From assembly GCA_025041175.1 (NCBI GenBank), contig JAKCFJ010000001.1, positions 744,001 to 808,000 on the forward strand: a stretch of DNA of 64,000 nucleotides, read 5' to 3'. Shown piece by piece: positions 8,570 to 16,904 of this stretch. This stretch comes from Halobacteriales archaeon YIM A00010. GTDB taxonomy: Archaea > Halobacteriota > Halobacteria > Halobacteriales > Haloarculaceae. The stretch's first letter is position 1. Each line of letters begins with the position of its first letter. Position numbers and translations under genes: made by a program. The notes under the pieces were generated by a model, which did no database searches, was not told the origin of the DNA, and saw only the letters and a program-made list of their open reading frames with translations.

Positions 8570-9685
8570 ATGGCGTCACAAGAGTCAACAGTTGACATGG
8601 TTGGACCGATACAGATCGGAATCGTCGGCCTTGGGACGATCGGACAGTATCACGCGGATCAGCTTACGTCGCTCACAGCACAGCGCGATGTGGCACTTGC
8701 CGGGGGAATGGACATCGCCGAATCGGCCCGACAGCAGTTCGAGACGGCGTTCGACGCTCCGACGTTCGACGCTCACGAGGCGCTGTACGAACACGTCGAT
8801 GCGGTGATTATCACGACGCCGAACCGGTATCACGAGGAGTACGCGGTCGACGCGTTCGAGGCGGGTCTCGACGTGCTCATCGAAAAGCCGCTCGCTCACA
8901 CCATCGAGAGCGCACAGCACATTGTGGACGCGAGTCAGAACGCTGCGTCTGTTTGTCGAGTCGGCTTTCACAACCGGGTCGCTCATCCTGTCGAGGTGTT
9001 GATGAGCTATCTTCACGAGGGGCGGTTCGGTGACGTGTACCACATCGAGGCGAACTATCTCCGCCGACGCGGGATCCCCGGTCGGGGGTCGTGGTTCACG
9101 AGTAAAACCACCGCAGGTGGGGGAGCGCTCGTCGACATCGGAGCGCATGCGATCGATCTCGCGCTGTACGTCCTCGGGTTTCCGGCCGTGTCGGACGTAT
9201 CGGGAGTGACGCGATCGGTGTTCGGCGACCGGTCCGAGTACACCTACCTCGACATGCACGGCACTGGTGGAGACGGTCCGTTCGACGTCGACGACTCCGC
9301 GAGCGCTTTCATTCGGTGTGAAGACGACGCGACCGTCTCGCTCGATGTCGCGTGGGCGGCCAACCGCCCCCCGAACACCACGTTCGTGCTCCACGGCGAG
9401 GACGCTGGAGCGCGTCTCGATCTGCACACAGGGGAGTTGTCGATCTTCGAGACGGCCGCCAGCGGCGCACCACATTTTTCTGACAGCACGATCACCACGC
9501 GCGACGACGACGCCCACCGGACCGAACAGCGCCGGTTCCTCGACGCCGTTGCTGGCACCGAGTCGCCGCTCGCAACGGCCGAGCAGGCGCTCACCACCCA
9601 GCGCGTGCTGGATGCCATCTACCGATCGAGCGACGCCGGAACCGGCGTGGCGTTCGAGCCCAAACCACTGCTCACTGTCGAGTGA
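8570..9685 (+). CDS. Gfo/Idh/MocA-family NAD(P)-dependent oxidoreductase
   Basis: This 371-residue protein has an N-terminal Rossmann domain starting with IGIVGLGTIGQYH. The conserved IEKPLAHT follows near residue 106, with the family's Lys. The C-terminal alpha/beta domain contains GGGALVDIGAHAIDLALYVLG, with the His that sits near the substrate. Enzymes of this family oxidise or reduce sugars, inositols and related polyols; the exact substrate cannot be read from sequence. ATG 8570 is used; MVGPIQIG at 8597 is a close alternative. The downstream enoyl-CoA hydratase-like gene lies 70 bases away and need not be in the same operon. Confidence 0.88.
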   Translation: MASQESTVDMVGPIQIGIVGLGTIGQYHADQLTSLTAQRDVALAGGMDIAESARQQFETAFDAPTFDAHEALYEHVDAVIITTPNRYHEEYAVDAFEAGLDVLIEKPLAHTIESAQHIVDASQNAASVCRVGFHNRVAHPVEVLMSYLHEGRFGDVYHIEANYLRRRGIPGRGSWFTSKTTAGGGALVDIGAHAIDLALYVLGFPAVSDVSGVTRSVFGDRSEYTYLDMHGTGGDGPFDVDDSASAFIRCEDDATVSLDVAWAANRPPNTTFVLHGEDAGARLDLHTGELSIFETAASGAPHFSDSTITTRDDDAHRTEQRRFLDAVAGTESPLATAEQALTTQRVLDAIYRSSDAGTGVAFEPKPLLTVE

Positions 9686-9754
9686 GCCAATGGGTGATAC
9701 ACCCGCTCGGTCGTGAGCCAACGGAGTTAGGTCCCTTCGATCGAAAGGCGGGAC

Positions 9755-10525
9755 ATGACGGAGATCACAGTCGACCGCGACGACGAGGTTGCGACGGTCA
9801 CCGTTTCGAATCCGGATCGGATGAATGCGCTGTCGACGACGGCGTGTGAAACGATGGCCGAATCGTTGCGGACGCTCGCTCACGACCGTTCGGTGCGGTG
9901 TGTCGTCGTTACCGGTGCAGGCGAGGCGTTCTGTTCCGGGATCGATCTCGCCGGCGGGGCTGGCGCGGGCGGACCGGCGGCAGAACTCGAAGGAGGATTG
10001 AACGCCATCGCAACGAGCCTCCTCCGGATGGAAAAGCCGACCGTGGCGTCGGTGCCCGGTCCGGCGATCGGGGCGGGGGCCTCGATCGCAACGGCGTGTG
10101 ATTTCGTGTACGCTGGGGAGTCCGCCGAGTTCGGGTGGGGGTTTACGGACATCGGTCTGGCTCCCGACACCGGCGCAACCTACGTTCTCCCGCGGCTCGT
10201 CGGCGTGCGTCGGGCGATGGAACTGCTCACGACCGGTCGACGGATCGACGCAGGGGAAGCCGTCGATCTCGGCGTTGCGACCGAGGCGATTCCTGATGCG
10301 GAGCTAGATGAGATCGTTACCCAACGAGTGGCGATGCTGTGTTCGCGGCCAACGCGAGCGGTCGGGGAGGCAAAACGGCTGCTCCTACGGAACAGCCACC
10401 GTTCGCTGGAGGAGGCGCTTGCCGCCGAGACACGCGCCCAGAAACGAGTCGTCAACACCGAGGACTTCGCAGAAGGCATCCAGGCGTTCGTAGAAGAACG
10501 GGAGCCGGAGTTCACTGGACGATAG
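9755..10525 (+). CDS. Enoyl-CoA hydratase/isomerase family protein
   Basis: This 256-residue protein is a single crotonase domain. Oxyanion-hole elements are seen at VTGAGEAFCSGIDLAGG and VPGPAIGAGASIATACDF. The acid loop reads GLAPDTGATYVLPRLVG, with Asp rather than the paired Glu of classical hydratases; this pattern is closer to PaaG-type isomerases acting on aromatic or fatty acyl-CoA. It likely takes part in acyl-CoA degradation in the cytoplasm. No acyl-CoA dehydrogenase or thiolase gene is adjacent, so the pathway is uncertain. Confidence 0.85.
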   Translation: MTEITVDRDDEVATVTVSNPDRMNALSTTACETMAESLRTLAHDRSVRCVVVTGAGEAFCSGIDLAGGAGAGGPAAELEGGLNAIATSLLRMEKPTVASVPGPAIGAGASIATACDFVYAGESAEFGWGFTDIGLAPDTGATYVLPRLVGVRRAMELLTTGRRIDAGEAVDLGVATEAIPDAELDEIVTQRVAMLCSRPTRAVGEAKRLLLRNSHRSLEEALAAETRAQKRVVNTEDFAEGIQAFVEEREPEFTGR

Positions 10526-10675
10526 CCGTCCCGCGCTCGATCGGATCGCGGTCGGGTGCACCTCCACCGAGCTTCGCGTTGCCTCACAAATACGTATCGA
10601 ATATAGTGTAATATTATTGTATTCGTTCGTTGATCCATCCGAAGAAATTTACGTACGTGCATGCCACTACCAGAC

Positions 10676-10789
10676 ATGAGTCAGGGTAGTACCGTTCCGT
10701 TCTTTTGGGACGACCGCGGTGGGCGCGGGAATCCCGCGTCGGGGGCGTTCGGAATGAACCCAAGTCGTGGCAGTGGGGTGTCAGCGTGA
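10676..10789 (+). CDS. 37-aa leader ORF coupled to the MobA-like gene
   Basis: ATG at 10676 opens a frame of 37 codons (MSQGSTVPFFWDDRGGRG at the N-terminus, ending GSGVSA). Its TGA overlaps the GTG start of the next gene (GTGA at 10786-10789). A TATA-like AATTTACGT centred near 10650 lies about 26 bases before the ATG, the spacing of a leaderless haloarchaeal transcript. The peptide is Gly/Arg-rich with two Phe and one Trp and matches no family I know. A regulatory leader peptide or a real microprotein are both possible. Confidence 0.5.
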   Translation: MSQGSTVPFFWDDRGGRGNPASGAFGMNPSRGSGVSA

Positions 10790-11418
10790 GCCACGACGAG
10801 CTACCGGTTCTGGATCCGGCGAACTACGACGCTGCGAGCGACGAGGCGGGGTGTGTCCTTCTCGCGGCAGGACTCGGAACCCGCTTTGCCGAGGGCAACA
10901 AGCTCCTCCACGAAATCGACGGAGTGCCGATCGTCAGGCGGGCGATACAGCCGTTTCTTGCGGTGCTCGACGACATTGTCGTCGTGGTCGGTCACGACGC
11001 GCCCGCGGTTCGGGCCGCACTCGACGGACTGGACGTCACGTTCGTGGTGAACGAGGAGTACGACCGCGGTCAGAGCACGTCGCTCCACTGCGGCGTCGTC
11101 GTGGCGCGCAATCGGGGGTGGGACGCGATCCTGTTCGGGTTGGGGGATATGCCGTTCGTCGACACGGAATCGGTACAGCGGTTACTGCGCGTGCACACAG
11201 GGCCGGCGTACACCATCCTTGCGGCCGCGTACGAGGGGACGCGCGGGAATCCAACGCTGTTCGACGCCGCCCACTACGACGCGCTCTCCGCCATTGAGGG
11301 CGACCACGGTGGTCGACGGCTCATCACGGAATCGGACGCGGCTGCGCTCGTGGAGACGAACGATCCCGGTGTTCTTCGGGACATCGATACCGTTTCGGAG
11401 TTCGAACGGTACCGCTGA
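10786..11418 (+). CDS. MobA/MocA-like nucleotidyltransferase
   Basis: The 210 residues form a GT-A nucleotidyltransferase fold. The signature CVLLAAGLGTRFAEGNKLL binds NTP with its Gly-rich loop and Lys, and FGLGDMPFVD supplies the metal-binding Asp; the pattern is that of molybdenum cofactor cytidylyl/guanylyltransferases (MocA/MobA-like). It would attach a nucleotide to molybdopterin or a related phosphorylated cofactor in the cytosol. GTG 10786 is selected because it overlaps the TGA of the 37-codon upstream ORF; the extended in-frame start at 10705 gives a non-homologous leader. The degenerate repeat element begins at its stop codon. Confidence 0.78.
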   Translation: MSHDELPVLDPANYDAASDEAGCVLLAAGLGTRFAEGNKLLHEIDGVPIVRRAIQPFLAVLDDIVVVVGHDAPAVRAALDGLDVTFVVNEEYDRGQSTSLHCGVVVARNRGWDAILFGLGDMPFVDTESVQRLLRVHTGPAYTILAAAYEGTRGNPTLFDAAHYDALSAIEGDHGGRRLITESDAAALVETNDPGVLRDIDTVSEFERYR

Positions 11419-11495
11419 CGCAGTGCGACGGACTAGCCAGCTGCTGTCGGGCGATTCACCAGCAGCCGATATTGCAATCACCGCTGTCTGACTGT
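11417..11495. repeat. Degenerate copy of the ACTGTCGG inverted-repeat element (type A)
   Basis: The conserved interior CTGCTGTCGGGCGATTCACC and the right end CTGTCTGACTGTATCAG identify this as a decayed type A element, in the same orientation as those at 49274 and 59315. The left terminus has lost its match. It lies directly against the stop codon of the nucleotidyltransferase gene. Confidence 0.55.
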
Positions 11496-11611
11496 ATCAG
11501 TGGACCAGGTGCGCACTGGATGGTCTGTCCTTGATAACTGTTGTTAATATATTATATTTTATACATAGTGCCGAAAGTATTATATTAATAGATCTATTAT
11601 TAGAACAGTGA

Positions 11612-11980
11612 ATGTTAATTTGGAGCCGAGAAATCAATGCGGATGACATTGATGTGTGGATTGCTGCCTTGCGTTCGAGGGGTGAAGAGGATTGGGAGGT
11701 AGAGTTGGAAACCATCGTTCGGACGACGTTGCTCGCAATGGCGGCCAGCGACGACACGTACACGGGTAAGGACCTGTATCGGGTGTTTCACTCACCACTG
11801 CAACGCGAACAGTTCATTTCGAATGAACGGGACGAGACCACAGTAAGCGGGCGCTCAGTGGACGAGCTTTCGTTGATCGATGAAACGACGTACTCTCGAC
11901 TTGCAGGACGGGTGCTCTCGTGTTTTCGATCGAGTGTGTGGCGGACATCCACGGGACATCGTGGTGGTCGGGCTTCCTGA
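11612..11980 (+). pseudogene. Possible remnant of a conjugation or DNA-translocase gene
   Basis: A 122-codon frame in otherwise AT-rich DNA reads as plausible protein for about 90 residues: DDIDVWIAALRSRGEEDWEV, then TTLLAMAASDDTYTGKDLYR and VFHSPLQREQFIS. It then degenerates into Arg/Ser-rich sequence. The pattern resembles an internal stretch of haloarchaeal VirD4/TraD-like ATPases (a LLDLYRVLT..REEFL region), but no Walker motif remains and the match is from memory only. It lacks a normal start and both flanks, so it is best regarded as debris. Confidence 0.3.
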
Positions 11981-12308
11981 TCCCGGTGGGGAATCCGATT
12001 AGTGAGCCAGCGATTGCGACCAGTCCGGACGGTCGACCGAACCGTACGTCACACTTTGACGAAGGAGATCACCCGACTGTCGCGTTACTCCTCATTCCAA
12101 CTACCGCGTCGAACGCACCTTTCATTTCTGTAACTATCGCGCTCTTATCTATATAGAATAATATGTATACATCATATGAATGATAGTTGGTAGTTATGCT
12201 GGTTGGTCGTCTCCGCCACTCGCCGCGAGTTGGGGCACGCGAGGTCGGTACCCCTGTCGAGCGAAACAGTGTCCCCTTCCACACGACCGTTCGATCACAC
12301 GAGACGCC

Positions 12309-12420
12309 TATACACCCGGACACGAATAGAGCAACACGCAGGTGACCGCATCTATGACAACAGGATTGGTCCCGGCCAATCAGGCGACGTATCGGTACAT
12401 GAATCGGGTCCGGGTGTATA
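12309..12420. repeat. 112-bp inverted-repeat element, type B, copy 1
   Basis: The termini TATACACCCGGACACGAAT and its near reverse complement bound exactly 112 bp. Inside is a second dyad, GATTGGTCCCGGCCAATC. The element differs from the copy at 16752-16863 at six positions. No coding capacity is seen. This copy lies in gene-free AT-rich DNA. Confidence 0.8.
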
Positions 12421-13023
12421 GCGCCGTTACAGCACTACGTTTGTAACCGCTGCGTCACCGAACAGAATATTCGATTATTACATATTGTATTATATAATAA
12501 TCTATAGGGATATTTATGTATTGTGCTGACAGCGTGTCCATCATCGATCCAGTTCACGGCTACCGAACGGAGCTTTTCACACCCGCGTGGCTCGCGTTCG
12601 ACAGACTATCGATCGTGTAGTATATGCAATTATTTACATTATATGAGCGGAGTATGACCCACGAGGGATTTTGGGTGTTGCCTGTCGTCGATCCAGCGGG
12701 TGTGCTGCCGATCGGTCGTGAGGATGATTTGCTCATTTCAGTCGATACGTCCACTCTGGGCGTAATAGTCCGCTAAAGCGGAATTGAGGAGCGTGGACTG
12801 TCCGCCGACTGGAATCATTGCCGGCCGTGACGGCGGGCGCACGTCCGGCTCACCACGTCGTTCGAACCGAGAGAAACGGTAGCGAGCCGTGGTCGGAAAG
12901 AGGAACAGTAGTCACCGACAAATATAATTAATCGTACTGTTGGATCCGGTTCGATAGTGTACACCCCTACTACAGAAAAATATCACTTCTGTATCGCTCC
13001 CCCGGCACCGATCGGTCGGGCCG
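12421..13023. other. Gene-poor AT-rich spacer
   Basis: Between the type B element and the arylsulfotransferase-like gene I see no convincing gene. One short frame (ATG at 12655, 40 codons, starting MTHEGFWVLPVVDPAG) follows a TATA-like AT stretch by about 25 bases and could be a microprotein, but nothing supports it beyond position. The rest is AT-rich (12470-12515, 12610-12645) or GC-rich without codon bias. Confidence 0.4.
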
Positions 13024-14472
13024 TTAGCCAGCCCGGATCCTGCGCACTCCTCCTCGGAGAACAGCCCGGATCCGCCTGCGGTGGACGAGGAGTTCTCCGA
13101 TGCCCCAGCTGACGCCAACGAGCATTCCTGAGCTGAGGAGGAAGAAGGCGTCCGGGCTCAACCAGACAGGGCGGACCCACGGAGCGACTTTGCTGAATCG
13201 GTCGAGACCAGCCGCGATCACGCCACCGCCCGGGACGCTCTCGACAGTCGTTGCGATACGGTCGGTGAGTTTCGGGGCAGTGATATCCTGTTCGATGTTC
13301 GTCGACCCGTTCGTGAGCGCGTGGCTGCCGGTTTCGTTCAGTTCACCCATCGTCGGTCCGGCCGGCTCGTGTCCGTGAACGGGGCGTTCGACGTCGTAGG
13401 GGAGCCACGGGGCGCTGTACTCCCAGACGACTTCCCCTTGGGGTGTGATTTCGACGACGCGGTGGTTGAGCGTATCGGTGATCAGGGTGTTGCCGTTCGG
13501 GAGTCGGTCGGCGTCTCGGGGCCACGAAAGCTGGCCAACGCCGGCCTCCCACGTCCGATTCCAATCACAGTTCGGCTCCATATCGCCGTCGAGCGGGTGT
13601 TCGGGGTCGGCCCGGTCACAGGCGTACTCGACGACCCGGTCGTTCTCGCTGTCGGCGACGAGGAACGTCGGTCGACCCTCGGGGCCTTCCAAGTACGCCG
13701 GGTTGTGTTGCTCATCGAGCCTCGAGTGATTCCCGTCCTCGCCCAACCGCATGACGATCTCGTCGGTCGTTCGGTTGATGACGACCACCTGATCGAAGTT
13801 CCGCGGTGAAACCATGTACAGGTCGGGAGCGATGATGTCGACGTCGTTGACGTGCGTCCAGTCCTCCGAGGAGACGCCGTCATCGGTCGCGTTCGGGTAG
13901 TGGTCCCGGAAGCGCCACTCCCACTCGGTCTCGTCGGTCGTTCGGTTGTAAACGTACAGCCGATCGTTACTGACCCCGTCCTCGGTGTTGCGCATGTTCG
14001 CAACGAGCAGGTTGCCGTTTTCGGTCAGGGTCACGTCGTGGGTGTCCCACAACGGAAGCGTTTCGGACCACTTGACGGTGCGCGTGTCCGGGTCAACCCG
14101 TAGAACGCGGGTTTGTTTTTCGTTCGTGCCGACGACGAGCAGATCGCCGTTCGAAAGCGGATCCACGTCGTAGAACCACGACGTGTCGAACTGATCGCCG
14201 TTGGTGAGCCACTGGAGCGAGCCGTTCGGTGCGGCCGAAAGGAGCCGCGCCGGCTTCTGTGCGTTCGTCTGGCCCCAGATGTTGTACCCTTGCACCGAGA
14301 TAACGGTGGAGCCGGCCGATTCCCGATCGATCGAGACCGGGTGTACGTCCGGCGGGGAGTAGCTCATCGTTGCCGGAACCGCCGAAACGCACAGCAGAAC
14401 GATCACCGAAGCGAGACACAGGCGCACGAGGGTTCGACGACCGGACGATATCAACGGGAGGGAGCGCATCAC
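13024..14472 (-). CDS. Arylsulfotransferase (ASST)-like beta-propeller membrane protein
   Basis: The 482 residues start with a signal or anchor segment (about residues 15-35) and contain propeller-type repeats such as DVDPLSNGDLLVVGT, DVTLTENGNLLVANMRNT and DADRLPNGNTLITDTLNHR. A hydrophobic span near residue 450 is followed by a basic cytoplasmic tail (HRRRIRAVLRGG). Repeats with LPNGNTLI and HDVT-type elements are typical of the archaeal ASST/PQQ-like group. Sulfotransfer activity is not proven, because the catalytic His of bacterial ASST cannot be assigned with confidence. Many N-glycosylation sequons support an extracellular domain. It is monocistronic. Confidence 0.75.
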   Translation of the reverse strand: MMRSLPLISSGRRTLVRLCLASVIVLLCVSAVPATMSYSPPDVHPVSIDRESAGSTVISVQGYNIWGQTNAQKPARLLSAAPNGSLQWLTNGDQFDTSWFYDVDPLSNGDLLVVGTNEKQTRVLRVDPDTRTVKWSETLPLWDTHDVTLTENGNLLVANMRNTEDGVSNDRLYVYNRTTDETEWEWRFRDHYPNATDDGVSSEDWTHVNDVDIIAPDLYMVSPRNFDQVVVINRTTDEIVMRLGEDGNHSRLDEQHNPAYLEGPEGRPTFLVADSENDRVVEYACDRADPEHPLDGDMEPNCDWNRTWEAGVGQLSWPRDADRLPNGNTLITDTLNHRVVEITPQGEVVWEYSAPWLPYDVERPVHGHEPAGPTMGELNETGSHALTNGSTNIEQDITAPKLTDRIATTVESVPGGGVIAAGLDRFSKVAPWVRPVWLSPDAFFLLSSGMLVGVSWGIGELLVHRRRIRAVLRGGVRRIRAG

Positions 14473-14768
14473 AGGCCCTGTCGCGTGTCGTTACTAAACG
14501 AGTATCGATCTTTCGCAAAGTGGTATCCGAACCACCTCCATCGTACCGCAAACGTGACCGCGCCGGTCTCGCTGTGAACGTTCGTCCTCGCTCAGTGACC
14601 ACGAATACGTCCGAGTTTCCTTATTACCGTAGAAAAACTTAATACATCAAGGTCATTCATATCTAGTATAACGTACTGGAGGTCGATTCCATCCCATATG
14701 GTGGCACAGATATCACTACGTCTTCAGATTCGGGCGCTCACACCGCATACCGATGGGAGAACAACCGC

Positions 14769-15062
14769 ATGAAACCGCCAGTGATCGACGACAACAGACG
14801 ACGGGCCGTACGCACGGATAGCCTCAGAACGCTCGCTTCGCGGACGAGGCCGCCAACATCGGCGGTGACAGCCACGACGCTGCGGGCCTTACACCGTCAT
14901 CACCCACACGTCGCGCTCGAAGACGCGCTCGAGCTTCGCGTGGTGCTCGATCTCGACGAGATCGACCGAGATACGCCGCTCGGTGAGCGCGTTGATACCG
15001 TTTTGGAGGCCGCGCTCGCCGAACTCACCGCGTGGAAAACGGTTCCCGCCGTGTCGATTTGA
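14769..15062 (+). CDS. Doubtful small ORF
   Basis: The last half of this 97-codon frame (ALEDALELRVVLDLDEIDRD and onward to LTAWKTVPAVSI) has haloarchaeal-like acidic composition, while the first half is Arg/Thr-rich and reads like noncoding DNA. It may be the 3' end of a decayed gene. An overlapping ATG at 14754 in another frame ends after 22 codons. No family is recognised. The surrounding 14473-15107 interval is otherwise without genes and is AT-rich around 14620-14680. Confidence 0.25.
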   Translation: MKPPVIDDNRRRAVRTDSLRTLASRTRPPTSAVTATTLRALHRHHPHVALEDALELRVVLDLDEIDRDTPLGERVDTVLEAALAELTAWKTVPAVSI

Positions 15063-15107
15063 TACCGACCAGCGCTGTGGAATGCGGGTCGGACGTAGAA
15101 CGGTGCT

Positions 15108-15413
15108 TCACCGTGATTCGCGTTGTTGCACTTTGTTTACCTCTATAAGCAGTCTAAAAATGGCTTTCACGAGGTTTGTATCCACGTCGAAGCAGGCAGC
15201 GTTCTCACCCGCCCGTTCCATCACCTGTCGTTCCTGTGATTCGTCGGTCGTTGGAAGCCCTCGTTCGCGTTTGACAGATGCGATCGATTCTGCGACGTAG
15301 GTGCGCTGTGCGATCAGTTCCACGATCTCGCGGTCGATCGTTTCGATCTCATCGCGCAGCTGTTCGAGGGTCATCTCGTCCGTGCTCCGTCCGTCCGTGT
15401 TGTCGTCAGCCAT
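15108..15413 (-). CDS. Chorismate mutase, AroQ type
   Basis: This small all-helical protein (101 residues from MADDNTDG) contains the AroQ core: LEQLRDEIETIDREIVELIAQRTYVAESIASVKRE, followed by RQVMERAGENA and AIFRLLIEVNKVQQ. Arg, Lys and Glu residues of the active site are in place. It converts chorismate to prephenate for Phe and Tyr synthesis. The start at 15413 lies inside the end of the shikimate kinase gene (overlap 43 bases), so the two are translationally coupled. A further in-frame ATG at 15437 would add eight residues. The product prephenate would feed TyrA, encoded at 52.4 kb. Confidence 0.88.
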   Translation of the reverse strand: MADDNTDGRSTDEMTLEQLRDEIETIDREIVELIAQRTYVAESIASVKRERGLPTTDESQERQVMERAGENAACFDVDTNLVKAIFRLLIEVNKVQQRESR

Positions 15414-16216
15414 GTATTTCCTTCGTAGGTGTTCCATCGTTCCTGTACCCGTTCGAGGGATGATCGGTCACCGACGGCGACGAAGCTCGGTCCCGTTCCG
15501 GAGAGCGAGACGCCATCGACATCTGTCATGGCGGCTACGAGCGGCTCGGTGGGAAATTCGAGCGCCGCGCAGTAGGCCAACCCGTTGACGGTCATCGCTC
15601 GTCCGTAGTCGCCGGCCATCGCTAGATCAGCGACGAGATCGGCCATGGGCGCGATCGTCTCACAGCGGCCGACGTCGGCGTCGGTGCTGAACGCCCGTTC
15701 GTTCGGCGTCCACACGAGCACGTCCCAGTCGACTGTCTCGTGGTGGAGCAGCTCATCGTGTGTGTTGTCGGTGATCGTCAACCCTCCGAGCATGCTCGCG
15801 CTGGCGTCGTCGAACGCCCCTGTGACGGTGACGCCTGCGTCCCTGGCGGCCTCGACGCCGAGTCGGGCGGCGTCATCGCGGGGACAGGACGTTTCGAGCG
15901 CTTCGAGCGTCGCGAGCACCGTCGCGTTGGCGGCCGCGCTCGAACTCTTCAATCCGGCCGCCAGCGGTATCTCACTCGTCGTTCGCACTGTTCCCCCTTC
16001 GCCGTCGCCAAAGCGTTCGACGACCAGCTCGACACACCGCTCGATGAGTCGCGTATCGGCGTCGGGTTCGCCCGCTATCTCTCCGGTTACCGGTCCATCG
16101 GTCGTGAGCTGGACCGTTGCGGTTATCTCGCCGTCGATGGCGAACGCCGACCCGGTCCCGGTTGCGAGCGCGTTTAAGACGGTACCGGCGGCAGGGGCTG
16201 TTGCTCGGCCGTTCAC
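15371..16216 (-). CDS. aroK: Archaeal shikimate kinase (GHMP family)
   Basis: This 281-residue GHMP-fold kinase phosphorylates shikimate at O3 in the aromatic amino acid pathway; archaea use this unrelated enzyme instead of the bacterial P-loop AroK. It begins MNGRATAPAAGTVLNALATG. The phosphate-binding motif PLAAGLKSSSAAANATVLAT lies near residue 88. The C-terminal GHMP motif appears as VSLSGTGPSFVAVGDR. Pairing with chorismate mutase in an overlapping operon agrees with its role. The upstream side is an AT-richer gap with the divergent small conserved gene. Confidence 0.9.
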   Translation of the reverse strand: MNGRATAPAAGTVLNALATGTGSAFAIDGEITATVQLTTDGPVTGEIAGEPDADTRLIERCVELVVERFGDGEGGTVRTTSEIPLAAGLKSSSAAANATVLATLEALETSCPRDDAARLGVEAARDAGVTVTGAFDDASASMLGGLTITDNTHDELLHHETVDWDVLVWTPNERAFSTDADVGRCETIAPMADLVADLAMAGDYGRAMTVNGLAYCAALEFPTEPLVAAMTDVDGVSLSGTGPSFVAVGDRSSLERVQERWNTYEGNTWLTTTRTDGARTR

Positions 16217-16325
16217 ACCTACTCCTGACGGTGGGTGTACTTACCAGTGATGGTCCGGGTCAAGGTTGCACGGTCGGAGATCTCCAGTGCGTGGTGCTCT
16301 TATGGGCGTCTCGAATACGTATTCT

Positions 16326-16772
16326 ATGGGAATGCGAAGCGAGATCTCTCCAGACACGCTCCAGATCGCGCTCGAACCGGAGGGAATCGAGGTCGAATAC
16401 ACGGACGACCGGAGCGTGTTCTACCACGGCGTTCCGGAGAAAACGAGCGGATCAGTCCTCGCTCCGCCAGGCGCGCAGGTGCATGTCCTCATCACCGATC
16501 CGACGGAAACGGAGGGGGCCATGATCTACGTGAACGATCGGAAGACCGCCGACGAGATCCTGCGTGGCACCGGTGTCGGACGGGTGCTGGTAGAGACGGA
16601 CGAAGAAACGTCGATCTTTCCGGGGGTTACGGTTCGACGGTCCGGCTACCGGATCGAAGTCGCGTCCGACCCGGAGATCGCACGCGGGCGCGTGTTCGTC
16701 TTTGCCGAAGACGAACGGTCGGAACGATCGTGGGAGATCGTCGCCGAGGAATATACACCCGGACACGAATAG
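16326..16772 (+). CDS. Conserved haloarchaeal protein (DUF5796-like)
   Basis: This 148-residue soluble acidic protein contains EVEYTDDRSVFYHGVPEKTS, VLITDPTETEGAMIYVNDRK, GVGRVLVETDEETSIFPGV and GRVFVFAEDE. I match this order to the haloarchaeal family DUF5796 from memory; its function is unknown. Start candidates are 16302, 16326 and 16332; 16326 or 16332 lies about 25 bases after TTATG, a possible leaderless promoter. The final residues EYTPGHE and the TAG stop are encoded by the left end of the type B repeat element at 16752, so the native C-terminus has been replaced or extended. Confidence 0.75.
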   Translation: MGMRSEISPDTLQIALEPEGIEVEYTDDRSVFYHGVPEKTSGSVLAPPGAQVHVLITDPTETEGAMIYVNDRKTADEILRGTGVGRVLVETDEETSIFPGVTVRRSGYRIEVASDPEIARGRVFVFAEDERSERSWEIVAEEYTPGHE

Positions 16773-16863
16773 CTCAACACGCAGGTGACCGCATCCCGGA
16801 CAACAGGATTGGTCCCGGCCAATCAGGCGACATATCGGTACATGAATCGGGTCCGGGTGTATA
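16752..16863. repeat. 112-bp inverted-repeat element, type B, copy 2
   Basis: It is near-identical (6 of 112 differences) to the copy at 12309-12420, with the same TATACACCCGGACACGAAT ends and internal dyad. It lies between two convergent genes and could act as a two-way transcription end. Its left end encodes the last residues and the stop codon of the upstream DUF5796-like gene. Confidence 0.85.
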
Positions 16864-16904
16864 GCTTCACTGTTCTCGTTGGTTTCGTTCTGTTTCGTAC
16901 CGTT

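Noticed and set aside
12560-12754. Minus-strand 64-codon frame in the AT-rich spacer
   Set aside because: Ser/Thr/Asn-rich, with no promoter or start context; probably random in AT-rich DNA.
16235-16864. Plus-strand 209-codon frame overlapping the DUF5796-like gene
   Set aside because: It is out of frame with the conserved protein and runs through the type B repeat; its translation is Arg/Gly-rich.
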